Source of the DNA: Gemmatimonadota bacterium
GTDB lineage: Bacteria; Latescibacterota; UBA2968; GCA-2709665
DNA: 64,000 bases
NCBI GenBank assembly: GCA_028874335.1
Contig: JAPPJY010000078.1
Location: 114,310 to 178,309, forward strand
Reading direction: 5' to 3'
The notes beneath the pieces were generated by a model. It was not told the origin of the DNA, did no database searches, and saw nothing but the letters and a program-made list of their open reading frames with translations. A program made the translations under genes and the position numbers. Below are positions 45,710 to 55,974 of this stretch, piece after piece; the first letter of the stretch is position 1; each line of letters begins with the position of its first letter.

Positions 45710-48169
45710 TTAAATCCAGTGGCGCCGCCGCTGGAACGGGTAGGGCGGGAGAGCGATGCGGCGCCGTTCTTCGCCTGCGAAAAGGCCCTCGAACCGTACT
45801 GCGAGCCCCGACTCGTATGCGTCTGCAACCGCCTTGACGATTCCGCCGTCATCCGCCTCCGAATTTTCACCTCCCGGAATTCGCAGGCTGTCGATCACAA
45901 CCGGCGCCCCGCCACCGTTCGCGGCCACCGGCCACGCCCGACGCACGTCGGAATACTGTACGGCGTCCATACCGATCGCAATGATGACGCTTATCCCCAA
46001 TTCGGCCAGTGTGTCGAAGGATTTGCGGAACGACGCCGTTTCGTCCTGCTGACGTCGCCAGTACTCCGCGTCGAGAGCCTCGTCCGACGCGATTACCCGA
46101 CCCGTAATGCCGCTGACGAAGTCGAGCGAAGGCGACGCGCAAGCGACGTCGCCCACAAGTTCATCCGCGCCCTGCGCCGACGCAAGTCGCAATCCTTCCT
46201 CGAGACTGAGAACTCCCGCCGCCTGCGCCGCCGCGAGTTCTCCGGGGCCTCGACCGGTGACCGCGTTCGGTCTGATACCCGCACTGGACCACAGTGCGGT
46301 GAGCGCGCATTGCAACGCGTAGACGGCCGTTCGCGCCAACGCGGGATCTTCAAGGAGACCGTCCGTTCCGGCGCGCTCGAACATCGCGGACAGCAGCGAA
46401 TCGCCACGAATTTCGCCAAAGGCCTCCTCGCAGCGATCCAGGACCGCACGCGCCACCGGCTCTGTTTCGTACAGCGTCCGGGCCATTCCCGTCCGTTTGA
46501 TGCCTGACTCTCCGAATGCGAAAGCAACCTTCCCCGCATCCACAGGTTCCGGCGATACGGGAGCATCGGCCACCGCCTTCAATCCGTCCCGTAACGACCC
46601 GGCATCGCTGAAGACCACGCCGGCTCTGTAGTCGAAATGGCTCCGCCCCGTTCCCGCGGTCCATGCCATGTCCGCTAGCAAGTCCTGCACCGCCTCATCG
46701 GAAGCAGACGTCCCTGCCATGGCGTCGAGCCAGTCGAGATAACGCCCCGCCAGATCGATCAGCGCGCCATCCGCCTTTCCGGAGAGCGGGAGGAAACGCG
46801 TCTTTCGCGTCTGCAGCACGTCGTTCTCCGGCAGCGGCAGGCCGGCCATCGGCTCCGGCAGCGATACGTCCACGGAACACGGGGCGCCGGCGAGGACGGG
46901 GTCTGCATCCGTGCGTGAATCGCCCCCGGACAGGTACCCTTCCACCACGACGTGGGCGTTCGTGCCCGATATGCCGAATGCGCTCACCCCCGCGCGCGGC
47001 GGTCGATCGGCGAGGGCCGGCCAATCGGTGTTGGCCGACACCACGCGCACCGGGAGACTGCCCCAGTCCAGGTTCGGATTCGGTTCGTGGAAGTGCAGGT
47101 TACGCGGGATCACGCCACGATGCATCGCCAGCACGGTCTTGATGAGGCTTGCGACCCCCGCGGCCGGTTCCAGATGCCCGATGTTCGTCTTCACGGAGCC
47201 AATCAACAGCGGTCGGTCGGCTTCACGTTCCCTGCCGTAGACCGCCGCTGCCGCCTGCACCTCGATCGGATCGCCGAATCCCGATCCGGACCCGTGCGCC
47301 TCGAGATAGTCGACTTCCGACGGGTCGACATTCCCGCGCGCGAGGGCAGACTCGATGACCCGCTCCTGTGCGGGGCCGTTCGGCACCGTCGGTCCGGCGG
47401 CGGCACCGTTCTGGTTAACCGCCGAACCACGAATCACGCCCCAGATGCGGTCCCCGTCGGCCTCCGCTTCGCTCAAGCGTTTCAGAACGACCATACCACA
47501 ACCCTCCGCTCGCACGAAACCGTCGGCGGATGCATCGAAGGCCCTGCACCGCCCGCTTGGCGACAGCATCCCCAGATCGCCCATTTCTCTTGTAAGCGCA
47601 GGCGAAAGAATGGCGTGCGAGCCCCCAACCAGGGCCATATCCACTTCCTCGTTCCACAGGGCGGCGGCGGCATAGTGTACCGCAACAAGTGACGACGCGC
47701 AGTTGAGTTCCACCGGGATGGTGGGTCCCTCCAGTCCCAGCGCGAAAGAAAGACGCCCGACAGCCATGCTGGCGGCTGTGCCCAGGTAACTGACGCCGTA
47801 GGCGCTGCCTGTCATCAGGTCCCGGTATTCGCTGGTGGATATGCCCGCATAGACTCCGGTGCGGCTGCCCCGGAGCAAGTCCGGATTCATCCCCGCGTCT
47901 TCAAGCGCCTGCCAGCTTGTCTCCATAAGCATGCGTTGCCGCGGATCCATCGTGCGCGCTTCAATGGGCGCAATCCGAAAGAACCTGGAATCAAACCGGT
48001 CAATCTCATCCACGAATCCGCCCTGGCGGTACGCGGCGTACTCAGCCGGAAGCTCTTTGGTGAGCCCCCCCATGTGCCTGAATCTCCGCGTCCGTCCGTC
48101 ACCGCGTCCCTGCCCGCGACGAGTTGACGCCAGAACGCATCGATATCCGGTGCGCCGGGGAACCGGCAC
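45710..48169 (-). CDS. Type I PKS, C-terminal part (KS2 + degenerate AT), out of frame with the upstream part
   Basis: KS2 with 'NCASSLVAVH', 'YLEAHGSGSGFGDPIE', 'VKTNIGHLEPAAGVAS'; AT-like region with 'GRGPGELAAAQAAG' in place of GHSxGE; ends ...PPYPFQRRRHWI*. Genuine coding in this frame begins near the G7 tract at 48065-48071. Confidence 0.9.
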   Translation of the reverse strand: MPVPRRTGYRCVLASTRRGQGRGDGRTRRFRHMGGLTKELPAEYAAYRQGGFVDEIDRFDSRFFRIAPIEARTMDPRQRMLMETSWQALEDAGMNPDLLRGSRTGVYAGISTSEYRDLMTGSAYGVSYLGTAASMAVGRLSFALGLEGPTIPVELNCASSLVAVHYAAAALWNEEVDMALVGGSHAILSPALTREMGDLGMLSPSGRCRAFDASADGFVRAEGCGMVVLKRLSEAEADGDRIWGVIRGSAVNQNGAAAGPTVPNGPAQERVIESALARGNVDPSEVDYLEAHGSGSGFGDPIEVQAAAAVYGREREADRPLLIGSVKTNIGHLEPAAGVASLIKTVLAMHRGVIPRNLHFHEPNPNLDWGSLPVRVVSANTDWPALADRPPRAGVSAFGISGTNAHVVVEGYLSGGDSRTDADPVLAGAPCSVDVSLPEPMAGLPLPENDVLQTRKTRFLPLSGKADGALIDLAGRYLDWLDAMAGTSASDEAVQDLLADMAWTAGTGRSHFDYRAGVVFSDAGSLRDGLKAVADAPVSPEPVDAGKVAFAFGESGIKRTGMARTLYETEPVARAVLDRCEEAFGEIRGDSLLSAMFERAGTDGLLEDPALARTAVYALQCALTALWSSAGIRPNAVTGRGPGELAAAQAAGVLSLEEGLRLASAQGADELVGDVACASPSLDFVSGITGRVIASDEALDAEYWRRQQDETASFRKSFDTLAELGISVIIAIGMDAVQYSDVRRAWPVAANGGGAPVVIDSLRIPGGENSEADDGGIVKAVADAYESGLAVRFEGLFAGEERRRIALPPYPFQRRRHWI

Positions 48170-51100
48170 GCCATACCCACGATCGCAATGCCGTCGTTCT
48201 CTCTCGCGCGCTGCACAACGGTCATGACCTCTGGCTCGGGCTCTTCCTCGACGGCCGGTTCAGTGCTGACCCCGCCAAGTTCTTCAGCAAGGTGACTCGC
48301 CAGGCTGGCAATATCCGGGTAGTCGAATACCACGGTATTGGGCACGACGTACTGGTCGGCAAATGCCCGATTCAGGCGGTTTCGCAGCTCGACGGCCATA
48401 AGCGAGTCCATACCCAGATCGAAGAATCCCACCGAGGGCTCCGGCGCCGCCGGAAGCCTGAGTACTGCCTGCACCTCCTGCTGCAGGAACGACACGAGCA
48501 GTTCTTCCGGCGCCGCGGGCGTTCCCTGCAGACTGGACATCAGGTTCTCAGAAGACGCAGCCGTGCCGGCCTCGTCATCCTTTGTCGCGGAGAGCAAATC
48601 ATCGAGAAAAGGCGGCCGGTCCTGGACAGCTTCTTCGAACACGGACCAGTCCATCGACATCACCACGGAATTCGTAACGTCCTGGCGTACGAGCTGGTCG
48701 AATGCCCGCATACCCTGCTGCGGGGTGAACCAGCGCCCGCCCAGCGCCGAACGCTGCCGGTCGATGCGTTCCCGTTGTTCCGCAGCCTCGCCGATTTCCG
48801 ACCACGCCCCCCAGGCGATGGCCTGTCCGGGGAGTCCCAGCGCACGGCGGTGACCGGCGAGCTGATCCAGAAACGCGTTTGCCGAAGCATGGTTCGCCTG
48901 CCCCGGATTGCCCATGACGCCGACCCGGCTGGAGAACAACACGAACATATCCAGATCGCGGTCCATCGTTGCCCGGTGCAGGTGCCAGGCGCCCAGGACC
49001 TTCGGCCAGAGCACCGTTTCGAATCGGTCCCAGGTCTGATTGGTCAGTGCGCCGTCGGAGAGTACGCCCACGCTGTGGATCACGCCCCCGAGCGGAGGGA
49101 GCGTCGCATCCATCCTCGCCAGCATCTGATCGATCGCGGCGGCGTCCGTAACGTCCGCGAGTTCCACCTGTACTGTAGCACCGGCCTCCCGCAGCCTGCC
49201 AATCGCTTCCTCGGCCTCGTCATCGGGCGCCCGGCGTCCGTTCAATACGATGGCCCCCGCTCCACGGTCCGCCAGCCAGGCGGCGACAGCGCATCCGATT
49301 CCGCCGAGTCCGCCCGTAACGAGATAGGTCCGGTCCTGCCGCAACCTGCCGTTCTGCACAGGCGGCGTCGTTACGACGATCTTGCCGAGGTGGCGTGCGG
49401 CGCGCATGAAGCTCAGGGCTGCGCCGGCTTCGGCGAGGGGCCATCGGCTGTGGGTGATCGCTTCGAGTTCTCCGGACGAGAGACGAGCCATCACGTCCCG
49501 AAGTACCCTTCCCACCCATTCGGGGTCGGTCTTCTTCATCACGTCCAGTTCAAGGATGTCGTAAGGCACGTCCGGACGCACCGCCGCCATCTCCTCCTCG
49601 CTGAGGATGTCCCGCCTGGCCAGTTCCACGAAGCGCCCGCCGTGCCTGAGGCAGGACAGACTCGCTTCGATGAAGCCCTCTCCCGTAAGGCTGTTCAGCA
49701 CCACGTCCACACCCGCGCCGTCCGTGGCCTCCAGGATTTCACGGCCGAAGTTCGTCGTGCGGCTGTCGAAAATGTGATTCACGCCCAGCGATCGGAGATA
49801 CGCCCGTTTGGGCGCGCTCGCGGTGGCGAAGACCTCAGCTCCCGCGGCCTGCACCAGCTGGATGGCAGCCAGCCCGACGCCGCCCGCCCCAGCGTGAATC
49901 AGAACCCGCTCGCCGGCCTCCAGCCCGGAGAACTCGAATGACAATGCCGCGGACACGAACGCGCTTGGCACCGTGGCAAGTCCGGAGACGGAGTATCCCG
50001 ACGGCGCGGGCGCCACCAGTTGCTCGTGCGTAACCATTTGCTGCGCGAACGCGCCGAAACCCAATCCGACCACATGGTCGCCCACCGAGACGGTTGATAC
50101 TTCGGCGCCGACCTCGAGAATACGGCCGCACATTTCCCTGCCGAGATTGCCCTCTTCGATAAAGCCGAGCGACCGGAAGACATCCCAGAAGTTGAGCCCG
50201 GACGCTTCCACCCCAACGCGAACCTCCCACGGCTCGAGTGACCGTGCGGGCAGGGGGAGGACCTGCGGCCGGTCGAACACGCCGGTCGGGTCCGGAGCCA
50301 GCACCCAATCCGACGCCTCCGGGAGCGACAGCCGCTCACCCTCGGTGCCTGCCCGGACCAGGCGCGCCACCTGGCGGCGGTCGGACCGATACGCGATGTG
50401 GTTTTCGGAATCCGGATAGAGAAGTTCGTTGGCGAGGTCGGGTGCGGGCGCCATCTCGCCCGGGTCCAGATCGATCATCCTCGGCTGAAGATGCGCCGCT
50501 TCCCGGGCTATGGCCTTGCCGAAGCCCCACAGCGCCGCGCCAGCGAGTTCTCCGCCGCGCTCGCGTTCCAGTATCTGGGCGCCCCGGGTGATCAACCAGA
50601 CTCCGTTTTCAGGGACGACGTCGGCGTCGGCGATGCCCTGCACGAGCGCGAGCGCGCTCGCTCCCGTCCTTCTTACGTCTTCCGCCATTTCCTGTGTCGT
50701 GGCTTCCGGCCCGTGACCGTCCAGTCCCGCGAGGTGCACAACGCCGCGCAGCGGCACTTCATGCGGCAGACCTGCCAGAAGCGCGCACCAGGACTCACGC
50801 AGGTCGGTTTCTACAGAAGCGTTGAATACGCCCGGACCGTCGCCCACAGGTTCTCTGTCGTCCTGCGTTCCGCTGCCGGCAAGCACGACTGTCTGGTCCC
50901 GCGCGGCCAATTCGGCTGCCAGTTTCGCCGCCGAACCTCCCCGGTCCGCGGCCAGAACCCAGACGCCGGGCGCCTCGGCCACTTTCGACGGACCCTGCGC
51001 AACGATGACACCCTTGTCCAGCGTCCGTGACGTGTCGGATTCATCCACCCCCAGGACCTCCACGCCTTCGAATCCCGCGCCGCCCAGAGCGTAACGCCAG

Positions 51101-54100
51101 ACAGGTGGACCGGCGAGGGCGTGGTGTGGACGATAGTCGTCGGCGAACCGCCACCAGCCGTCCAACTGGCCGAAGGTCAGATCCATCCATCCCAGCCCAC
51201 TCAGGTTTTCGAGTGCGATCAGATGCCCTGACGGCGCGAGAAGGTCCCGGCAGTGGCCCAGCGTCTCGGTCAGGTACCGCGTTGCGTGCAGCACGTTGGA
51301 TGCGATCAGCAGGTCGTATCCGTGGGCGTCGAAGCCCTGTTCGACCGGGTCCTTTTCGATATCCAGCGGACGGTACTCGATGCAACCGCCGCCGTCGCCG
51401 AACCGCGCTTCCGCCTCGGAAAAGAAACCCGCGGAGATATCCGTATACATGTAGTCGAACTGTCCATCCGGAAGTTCCGGAAGGACGGAAGCGGTCGCCG
51501 ATCCGGTACCTGCGCCGACCTCGATGACCCTCAGGCGCCGGCCTTCGGGCAGCGCGGCCACGAGCGCTTCGACCGCATCCGCCAGCATCCGGTTCGCCGC
51601 GCGCGCGACCGGCGCCTTCAGATACAGATCGGCCGCTGTCGGTTCACCGCTGCTGAACAGGAGCGTCAGCGGGTCTTCACGACCGCGAAGCACCTCCGCC
51701 AGGGCGATGCCGGAACGCCTGAACAGGCCGATCTCGATCTGGCCGTCGGGGTGCCGGTCGGCCATGCGCGAGGCATACGCCTCGAGGTCTGCGGGCAGGC
51801 CTTCGGGAAGCGGATCACCCGGCCCAATGACGACGGTGAATCCGTCGCCCGCTTCCTTCACGACCCCCGACCTGGCGAGCATCTCAAACAGCCTCCGAAA
51901 GAGGCGCCTGTGCTCCGGAAGGACGTCCAATTCTTCCCGCAAAACCTCCGGGTCGACGGTTTCTCCGACCTGCCGTTGCCAGCCCAGTTCCTCCAGGGTC
52001 GCGAGCGCGCGGGACCGGGACCACCTTTCCAGGTCCGAGAGCAGGGCGTCCCGGTCATCGGGATCGACTCCCGCGTCCCGCAGATAGCCGGCGAACGACT
52101 GTGAGCCGGACGCGACTTCCGCCGGACCCGGGAAGAAGCCCGCGGATGTAATTCCGGCCGGTAGGTCACGTTCGCGCCAGACGACCTCGTACAGGAGATC
52201 TTTAACGCCCTCGACCGCGGCGAGCAGCGCTTCCGGCGTCGCGCGTTTAACGGCATAGCCGCTCAGGCGGCCCAGAGGGGCTCCGTTCGGGTCGTAGATG
52301 TTGATTTCACCGCTGAGCACTTCCGGCGGCTCGCCCGGCGCGGCTTCCGCCTCGCTGGATGCTTCGCTGAGCCGCACGTGACAGAGGACCCGGTCCGGCA
52401 GCGGTCCCGCCAGCCAGAGTCGCTCCCAGGCAAACGGCAGATACGTGGCGCCGCCTTCCCTGCCTGCCAGATTGCGCGCCGCACCCACGACCTGGAAACA
52501 GCCGTCCAGCACGAGCGGATGGACATCCAGACCATGCCCTGAAAGCGCCTCGGGAAGAGACACCTCGCCCAGCGCCTCACCGGGACGGGACCAGGCTCTG
52601 CCAAGCGTCCGGAAGAACGGGCCCAGGTCGACGCCGGTACTCGCCCTGTGGCGGTAGTATTCCGCCACGTCCAGTGGCGAGAGCTCGGTCTTCAGGCTAT
52701 CGGGGTCGATCCGCCCGCCCGGCTCTGGGCCCGCAGCTCCGAGTGCAAGCACGCCTTCCACGTGGACGGTCCAGTTTCCCTCCTCTCCTCTGCTGAAGAT
52801 CCGGACACCGCGCGGCGAACCCGGTTCGCCGGTTTCGAGCATGACCTGCATCTTCCGGCCGGCGTCACCCGTCCCGTCTTCGTCCTCTTCGAAGACCAGG
52901 GCATTGTGCAACTGGAAATTTTCCACAACCACGGGGCCGCCTTCCTCGAGGCGGGACGCGGCGCAGGCCATCGCGCCATACAGCGCGCCGGGCGCGACGA
53001 TTCGGCCGAATACCTTGTGGTCGTTCAGCCAGGCCGGGTCCGATGGAAACACTTCCGTCTCGAACGTGACCTCTCCGCGAGCGGATTCGTGGCGGTCGCC
53101 GAGCAGCGGGTGACCGGCGCCGCCGGCCCGTCGACGCGGAGGCTGGATCCAATGTCTCCGGCGCTGAAACGGATAGCTGGGCACTGAAATCCGCCGGCGT
53201 GTCTCCCCCGCGAAGAGCCCGGCGAAGCCAACCGGGAGTCCCGCCTCGTATGCCGCTGCCGCTGCCGCTACGAAACCATCGGCATTCCGGGACTCCTCAG
53301 CCCCGTCCGAAGGCGGGCGGAGGCTGGACAGCACCACCGGCGCCGGTGTTTCCGGCGATTCCGGCCAGGACGCGGCCGCCAGCGGAGCGAGTACAGTGCG
53401 CGGACCGATCTCCAGCACCACGTCGACGCCCTGATCCGCCAGCGTCTTCACACCCTGGGCAAACGCCACCGCCTCCCGGGCGTGCCTGCGCCAATAAGCG
53501 CCGCCCTGAGTCTGCCCCGGTTCAACAGCCAGACCCGTCAGGTTGCTGACAACGGCGAGTGAGGGAGACTTGAACTCCAGGTTGCTGAGAAAGCGCTCCA
53601 GTTCGTCAAGAATGGGCTCGACGAGCGCGCTGTGGAACGCCTTGGTCGTGTTCAACCGCCTGACCCTCACGCCTGCCGCGGCGAATTGATTCGAGATCGC
53701 CTCGATGCCCGCCGTTGGACCACTGACAACCTGGTGGGTACCGTTGTAGCCCGAGATGCTCAAACCCACATCCTGAGAGGTCGCGTTCACGACTTCCTCG
53801 ACGCGATCGGCGGGCGCAAATACAGCGGCCATGCTTCCCGGTTCCATCTTCGACATCAACGCGCCGCGTACCGCGGCGAACCGCATTCCGTCCTCCAGGC
53901 TGAATACCCCCGCCGCCTGCGACGCCGCGAGTTCCCCGATGCTGTGTCCCAGAACGACGTCGGGACGGATACCGACGCTCGACCAGAGCGCCGTCAGCGC
54001 GCATTCCAGCGCGTAGAGAGCCGGTTGCTCCCAGGCCGTGTCGCCGAGTTCACCCTCGCTTCCGACGTTTCCGAACATCACGTCCAGCAGCGAGGCTCCC

Positions 54101-55974
54101 CGTTCTTCAAGTATCACCGCCTCGCAGCGGTCCATCACGGCCCTCGCGACGGGCTCGGTCTCGTACAGTCCCCGTCCCATGCCTGCCCACTGGCTCCCCT
54201 GTCCCGTGTAGGCGAACGCCACCCGGGCGCGAGTCCGCGAGAAGGCGCCCAGGTTTCCCTCCTGGACGTCCCTGAGCTGATTCTGCAACGTTTCCACGTC
54301 CTTGAAGACGACGCCCGCGCGGTGGTCGAAGTGGCTACGGCCCACGCCCGCGGTCCAGGCCATGTCCGCCAGTATCTCACTTTCGCCGGAGGAGATTTCG
54401 TCAGCGGCTTCCCCCAGCCGCGAAAGGTAACGCCCGGCAAGATCGCACAGCGCTCCATCGGATTTTCCCGATAGCGGAAGCAGGCGGACCCGGCGCGGTT
54501 GGATTTTCCGTTCAGCGACGGGTAAATCCCCCACCGCTGCCGGCAGTGAGACCGCTACGGGCATCGCGGCACCGGCAGTCCCTGGTATTCCGGCGGCGGC
54601 GTCCGGCGCGCGGTATTCCTCCATTACGATATGGGCGTTGGTCCCGGAAATGCCGAAGGAGTTAACCCCGGCGAGGCGGGTACTCCCCGGACGGCGCGGC
54701 CAGTCCGTCATAGACGACGTCACCCGCAGGGGCAGCCGGTCCCAGTCTACGCTCGGATTGGGGTCCCGGAAATGGAGGTGCTTAGGGATCACGCCCCGGT
54801 TCAGTACGAGCGCGGTCTTGATCACACCGGCTACGCCGGCGGCAGACTCCAGGTGGCCGATATTGGTCTTCACGGATCCGATGAGGAGCGGCCGGTCGGT
54901 CTTTCGTCCACGCCCGTAGACACTCGCCACGGCATCGATCTCGATAGGATCGCCGACGGTGGTTCCCGTCCCGTGCGCCTCGAGGTAATCCACGTCCAGC
55001 GGGGAGACGCCGCCCTCGGACAATGCGGTTTCGATCACCTCTTCGAGCGCTGGCGTGTTCGGCACCGTCAGCCCCGTACTGGCCCCGCCGTGGTTCACCG
55101 CCGAGCCCCGGATGACCGCCCAGATCCGGTCCCCGTCCGCCTCAGCCTCGCTCAGCCGCTTCAGCACGACGACCCCGCAGCCCTCGCCACGCACGTAACC
55201 GTTTGCCGAGGCGTCAAAGGTCTTGCATTGCCCGTCCGGAGACAGCATCATCGCCTCCGCGCGCAATTCGTAGATGCGACCGTTCAGTATTGCCTGCACG
55301 CCGCCGGCGATGGCCAGATCGGCTTTGCCCTGTTGCAGGTCCGCCACCGCGTCATTGACCGATACCATGGACGACGCGCACGCGGCGTCGACCGCCTTGG
55401 CCGGACCCCTGAGCCCCAGTACGAACGAGACCCGGCCGCTGGCGCCGTTCAGGTTCGTGCCGCTGAGGGCATAGAGACAGCCGGCAGCCTCGGCGGGCTT
55501 GATCGAATCCACCACCAGCATTCGGTATTCGTCGTTGCTGATCCCCGTGTAAACGCCCGTGCGGGTCTCTCTCAACCCCTCCGGATCGATTCCGGCGTCC
55601 TCAAGCGCCTCCCAGCTCGTCTCCAGCATCATTCGCTGCTGCGGGTCCAAAAACTCAGCTTCCACAGGCGAAATCCGGAAAAAAGCGTCGTCGAAGAGGT
55701 CGATGTCGTCGACGAACGCGCCGAAACGGCAACCCTCACTCTGCCCTGCGTTTTCGGCGAAGATCTGCCCCCAGCGGCCTGCCCCGGAGCCCGGGACACC
55801 CTCACCTACGGCATTCCCGCCGGCTTCGAGCAATCGCCAGAACGAAGCGATGTCCGCCGCGCCGGGGAATCGACACGCCATGCCCACGATTGCTATCGGC
55901 TGCGCGGACCCGGAACTCGTGCTCCGGTCGTCCGGGTTCCCCAGGGATTCAATGTGCCCATCTGCTTCCATCAT
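47887..55974 (-). CDS. Highly reducing type I polyketide synthase, KS-AT-DH-MT-ER-KR-ACP then start of KS2
   Basis: KS 'VDAACASSMVSVN'; AT 'GHSIGELAASQAAG' with 'KAFHSALV'; DH 'LNDHKVFGRIVAPGALY'; MT 'VIEVGAGTGSATASVLPEL'; ER 'HAGAGGVGLAAIQLVQ'; KR 'YLVTGGLGGIGCAVAAWL'; ACP 'FFDLGMDSLMAVELRNRL'. Then 'IAIVGMACRFPGAPDIDAFWRQLV' (KS2 start) before the frame is lost at ~48070. Confidence 0.95.
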   Translation of the reverse strand: MMEADGHIESLGNPDDRSTSSGSAQPIAIVGMACRFPGAADIASFWRLLEAGGNAVGEGVPGSGAGRWGQIFAENAGQSEGCRFGAFVDDIDLFDDAFFRISPVEAEFLDPQQRMMLETSWEALEDAGIDPEGLRETRTGVYTGISNDEYRMLVVDSIKPAEAAGCLYALSGTNLNGASGRVSFVLGLRGPAKAVDAACASSMVSVNDAVADLQQGKADLAIAGGVQAILNGRIYELRAEAMMLSPDGQCKTFDASANGYVRGEGCGVVVLKRLSEAEADGDRIWAVIRGSAVNHGGASTGLTVPNTPALEEVIETALSEGGVSPLDVDYLEAHGTGTTVGDPIEIDAVASVYGRGRKTDRPLLIGSVKTNIGHLESAAGVAGVIKTALVLNRGVIPKHLHFRDPNPSVDWDRLPLRVTSSMTDWPRRPGSTRLAGVNSFGISGTNAHIVMEEYRAPDAAAGIPGTAGAAMPVAVSLPAAVGDLPVAERKIQPRRVRLLPLSGKSDGALCDLAGRYLSRLGEAADEISSGESEILADMAWTAGVGRSHFDHRAGVVFKDVETLQNQLRDVQEGNLGAFSRTRARVAFAYTGQGSQWAGMGRGLYETEPVARAVMDRCEAVILEERGASLLDVMFGNVGSEGELGDTAWEQPALYALECALTALWSSVGIRPDVVLGHSIGELAASQAAGVFSLEDGMRFAAVRGALMSKMEPGSMAAVFAPADRVEEVVNATSQDVGLSISGYNGTHQVVSGPTAGIEAISNQFAAAGVRVRRLNTTKAFHSALVEPILDELERFLSNLEFKSPSLAVVSNLTGLAVEPGQTQGGAYWRRHAREAVAFAQGVKTLADQGVDVVLEIGPRTVLAPLAAASWPESPETPAPVVLSSLRPPSDGAEESRNADGFVAAAAAAYEAGLPVGFAGLFAGETRRRISVPSYPFQRRRHWIQPPRRRAGGAGHPLLGDRHESARGEVTFETEVFPSDPAWLNDHKVFGRIVAPGALYGAMACAASRLEEGGPVVVENFQLHNALVFEEDEDGTGDAGRKMQVMLETGEPGSPRGVRIFSRGEEGNWTVHVEGVLALGAAGPEPGGRIDPDSLKTELSPLDVAEYYRHRASTGVDLGPFFRTLGRAWSRPGEALGEVSLPEALSGHGLDVHPLVLDGCFQVVGAARNLAGREGGATYLPFAWERLWLAGPLPDRVLCHVRLSEASSEAEAAPGEPPEVLSGEINIYDPNGAPLGRLSGYAVKRATPEALLAAVEGVKDLLYEVVWRERDLPAGITSAGFFPGPAEVASGSQSFAGYLRDAGVDPDDRDALLSDLERWSRSRALATLEELGWQRQVGETVDPEVLREELDVLPEHRRLFRRLFEMLARSGVVKEAGDGFTVVIGPGDPLPEGLPADLEAYASRMADRHPDGQIEIGLFRRSGIALAEVLRGREDPLTLLFSSGEPTAADLYLKAPVARAANRMLADAVEALVAALPEGRRLRVIEVGAGTGSATASVLPELPDGQFDYMYTDISAGFFSEAEARFGDGGGCIEYRPLDIEKDPVEQGFDAHGYDLLIASNVLHATRYLTETLGHCRDLLAPSGHLIALENLSGLGWMDLTFGQLDGWWRFADDYRPHHALAGPPVWRYALGGAGFEGVEVLGVDESDTSRTLDKGVIVAQGPSKVAEAPGVWVLAADRGGSAAKLAAELAARDQTVVLAGSGTQDDREPVGDGPGVFNASVETDLRESWCALLAGLPHEVPLRGVVHLAGLDGHGPEATTQEMAEDVRRTGASALALVQGIADADVVPENGVWLITRGAQILERERGGELAGAALWGFGKAIAREAAHLQPRMIDLDPGEMAPAPDLANELLYPDSENHIAYRSDRRQVARLVRAGTEGERLSLPEASDWVLAPDPTGVFDRPQVLPLPARSLEPWEVRVGVEASGLNFWDVFRSLGFIEEGNLGREMCGRILEVGAEVSTVSVGDHVVGLGFGAFAQQMVTHEQLVAPAPSGYSVSGLATVPSAFVSAALSFEFSGLEAGERVLIHAGAGGVGLAAIQLVQAAGAEVFATASAPKRAYLRSLGVNHIFDSRTTNFGREILEATDGAGVDVVLNSLTGEGFIEASLSCLRHGGRFVELARRDILSEEEMAAVRPDVPYDILELDVMKKTDPEWVGRVLRDVMARLSSGELEAITHSRWPLAEAGAALSFMRAARHLGKIVVTTPPVQNGRLRQDRTYLVTGGLGGIGCAVAAWLADRGAGAIVLNGRRAPDDEAEEAIGRLREAGATVQVELADVTDAAAIDQMLARMDATLPPLGGVIHSVGVLSDGALTNQTWDRFETVLWPKVLGAWHLHRATMDRDLDMFVLFSSRVGVMGNPGQANHASANAFLDQLAGHRRALGLPGQAIAWGAWSEIGEAAEQRERIDRQRSALGGRWFTPQQGMRAFDQLVRQDVTNSVVMSMDWSVFEEAVQDRPPFLDDLLSATKDDEAGTAASSENLMSSLQGTPAAPEELLVSFLQQEVQAVLRLPAAPEPSVGFFDLGMDSLMAVELRNRLNRAFADQYVVPNTVVFDYPDIASLASHLAEELGGVSTEPAVEEEPEPEVMTVVQRARENDGIAIVGMACRFPGAPDIDAFWRQLVAGRDAVTDGRGDSGTWGGSPKSFRLSTPRTARADSWMRLTGLIPGSFGLRPLKRARWIRGNACLWRQAGRRLKTRG

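Noticed and set aside
48124-49941. 605-aa plus-strand ORF, and other long ORFs antisense to the PKS (e.g. 54631..56121)
   Set aside because: Shadow ORFs opposite strongly supported PKS domains; Arg/His/Pro-rich composition typical of antisense frames in GC-rich DNA.
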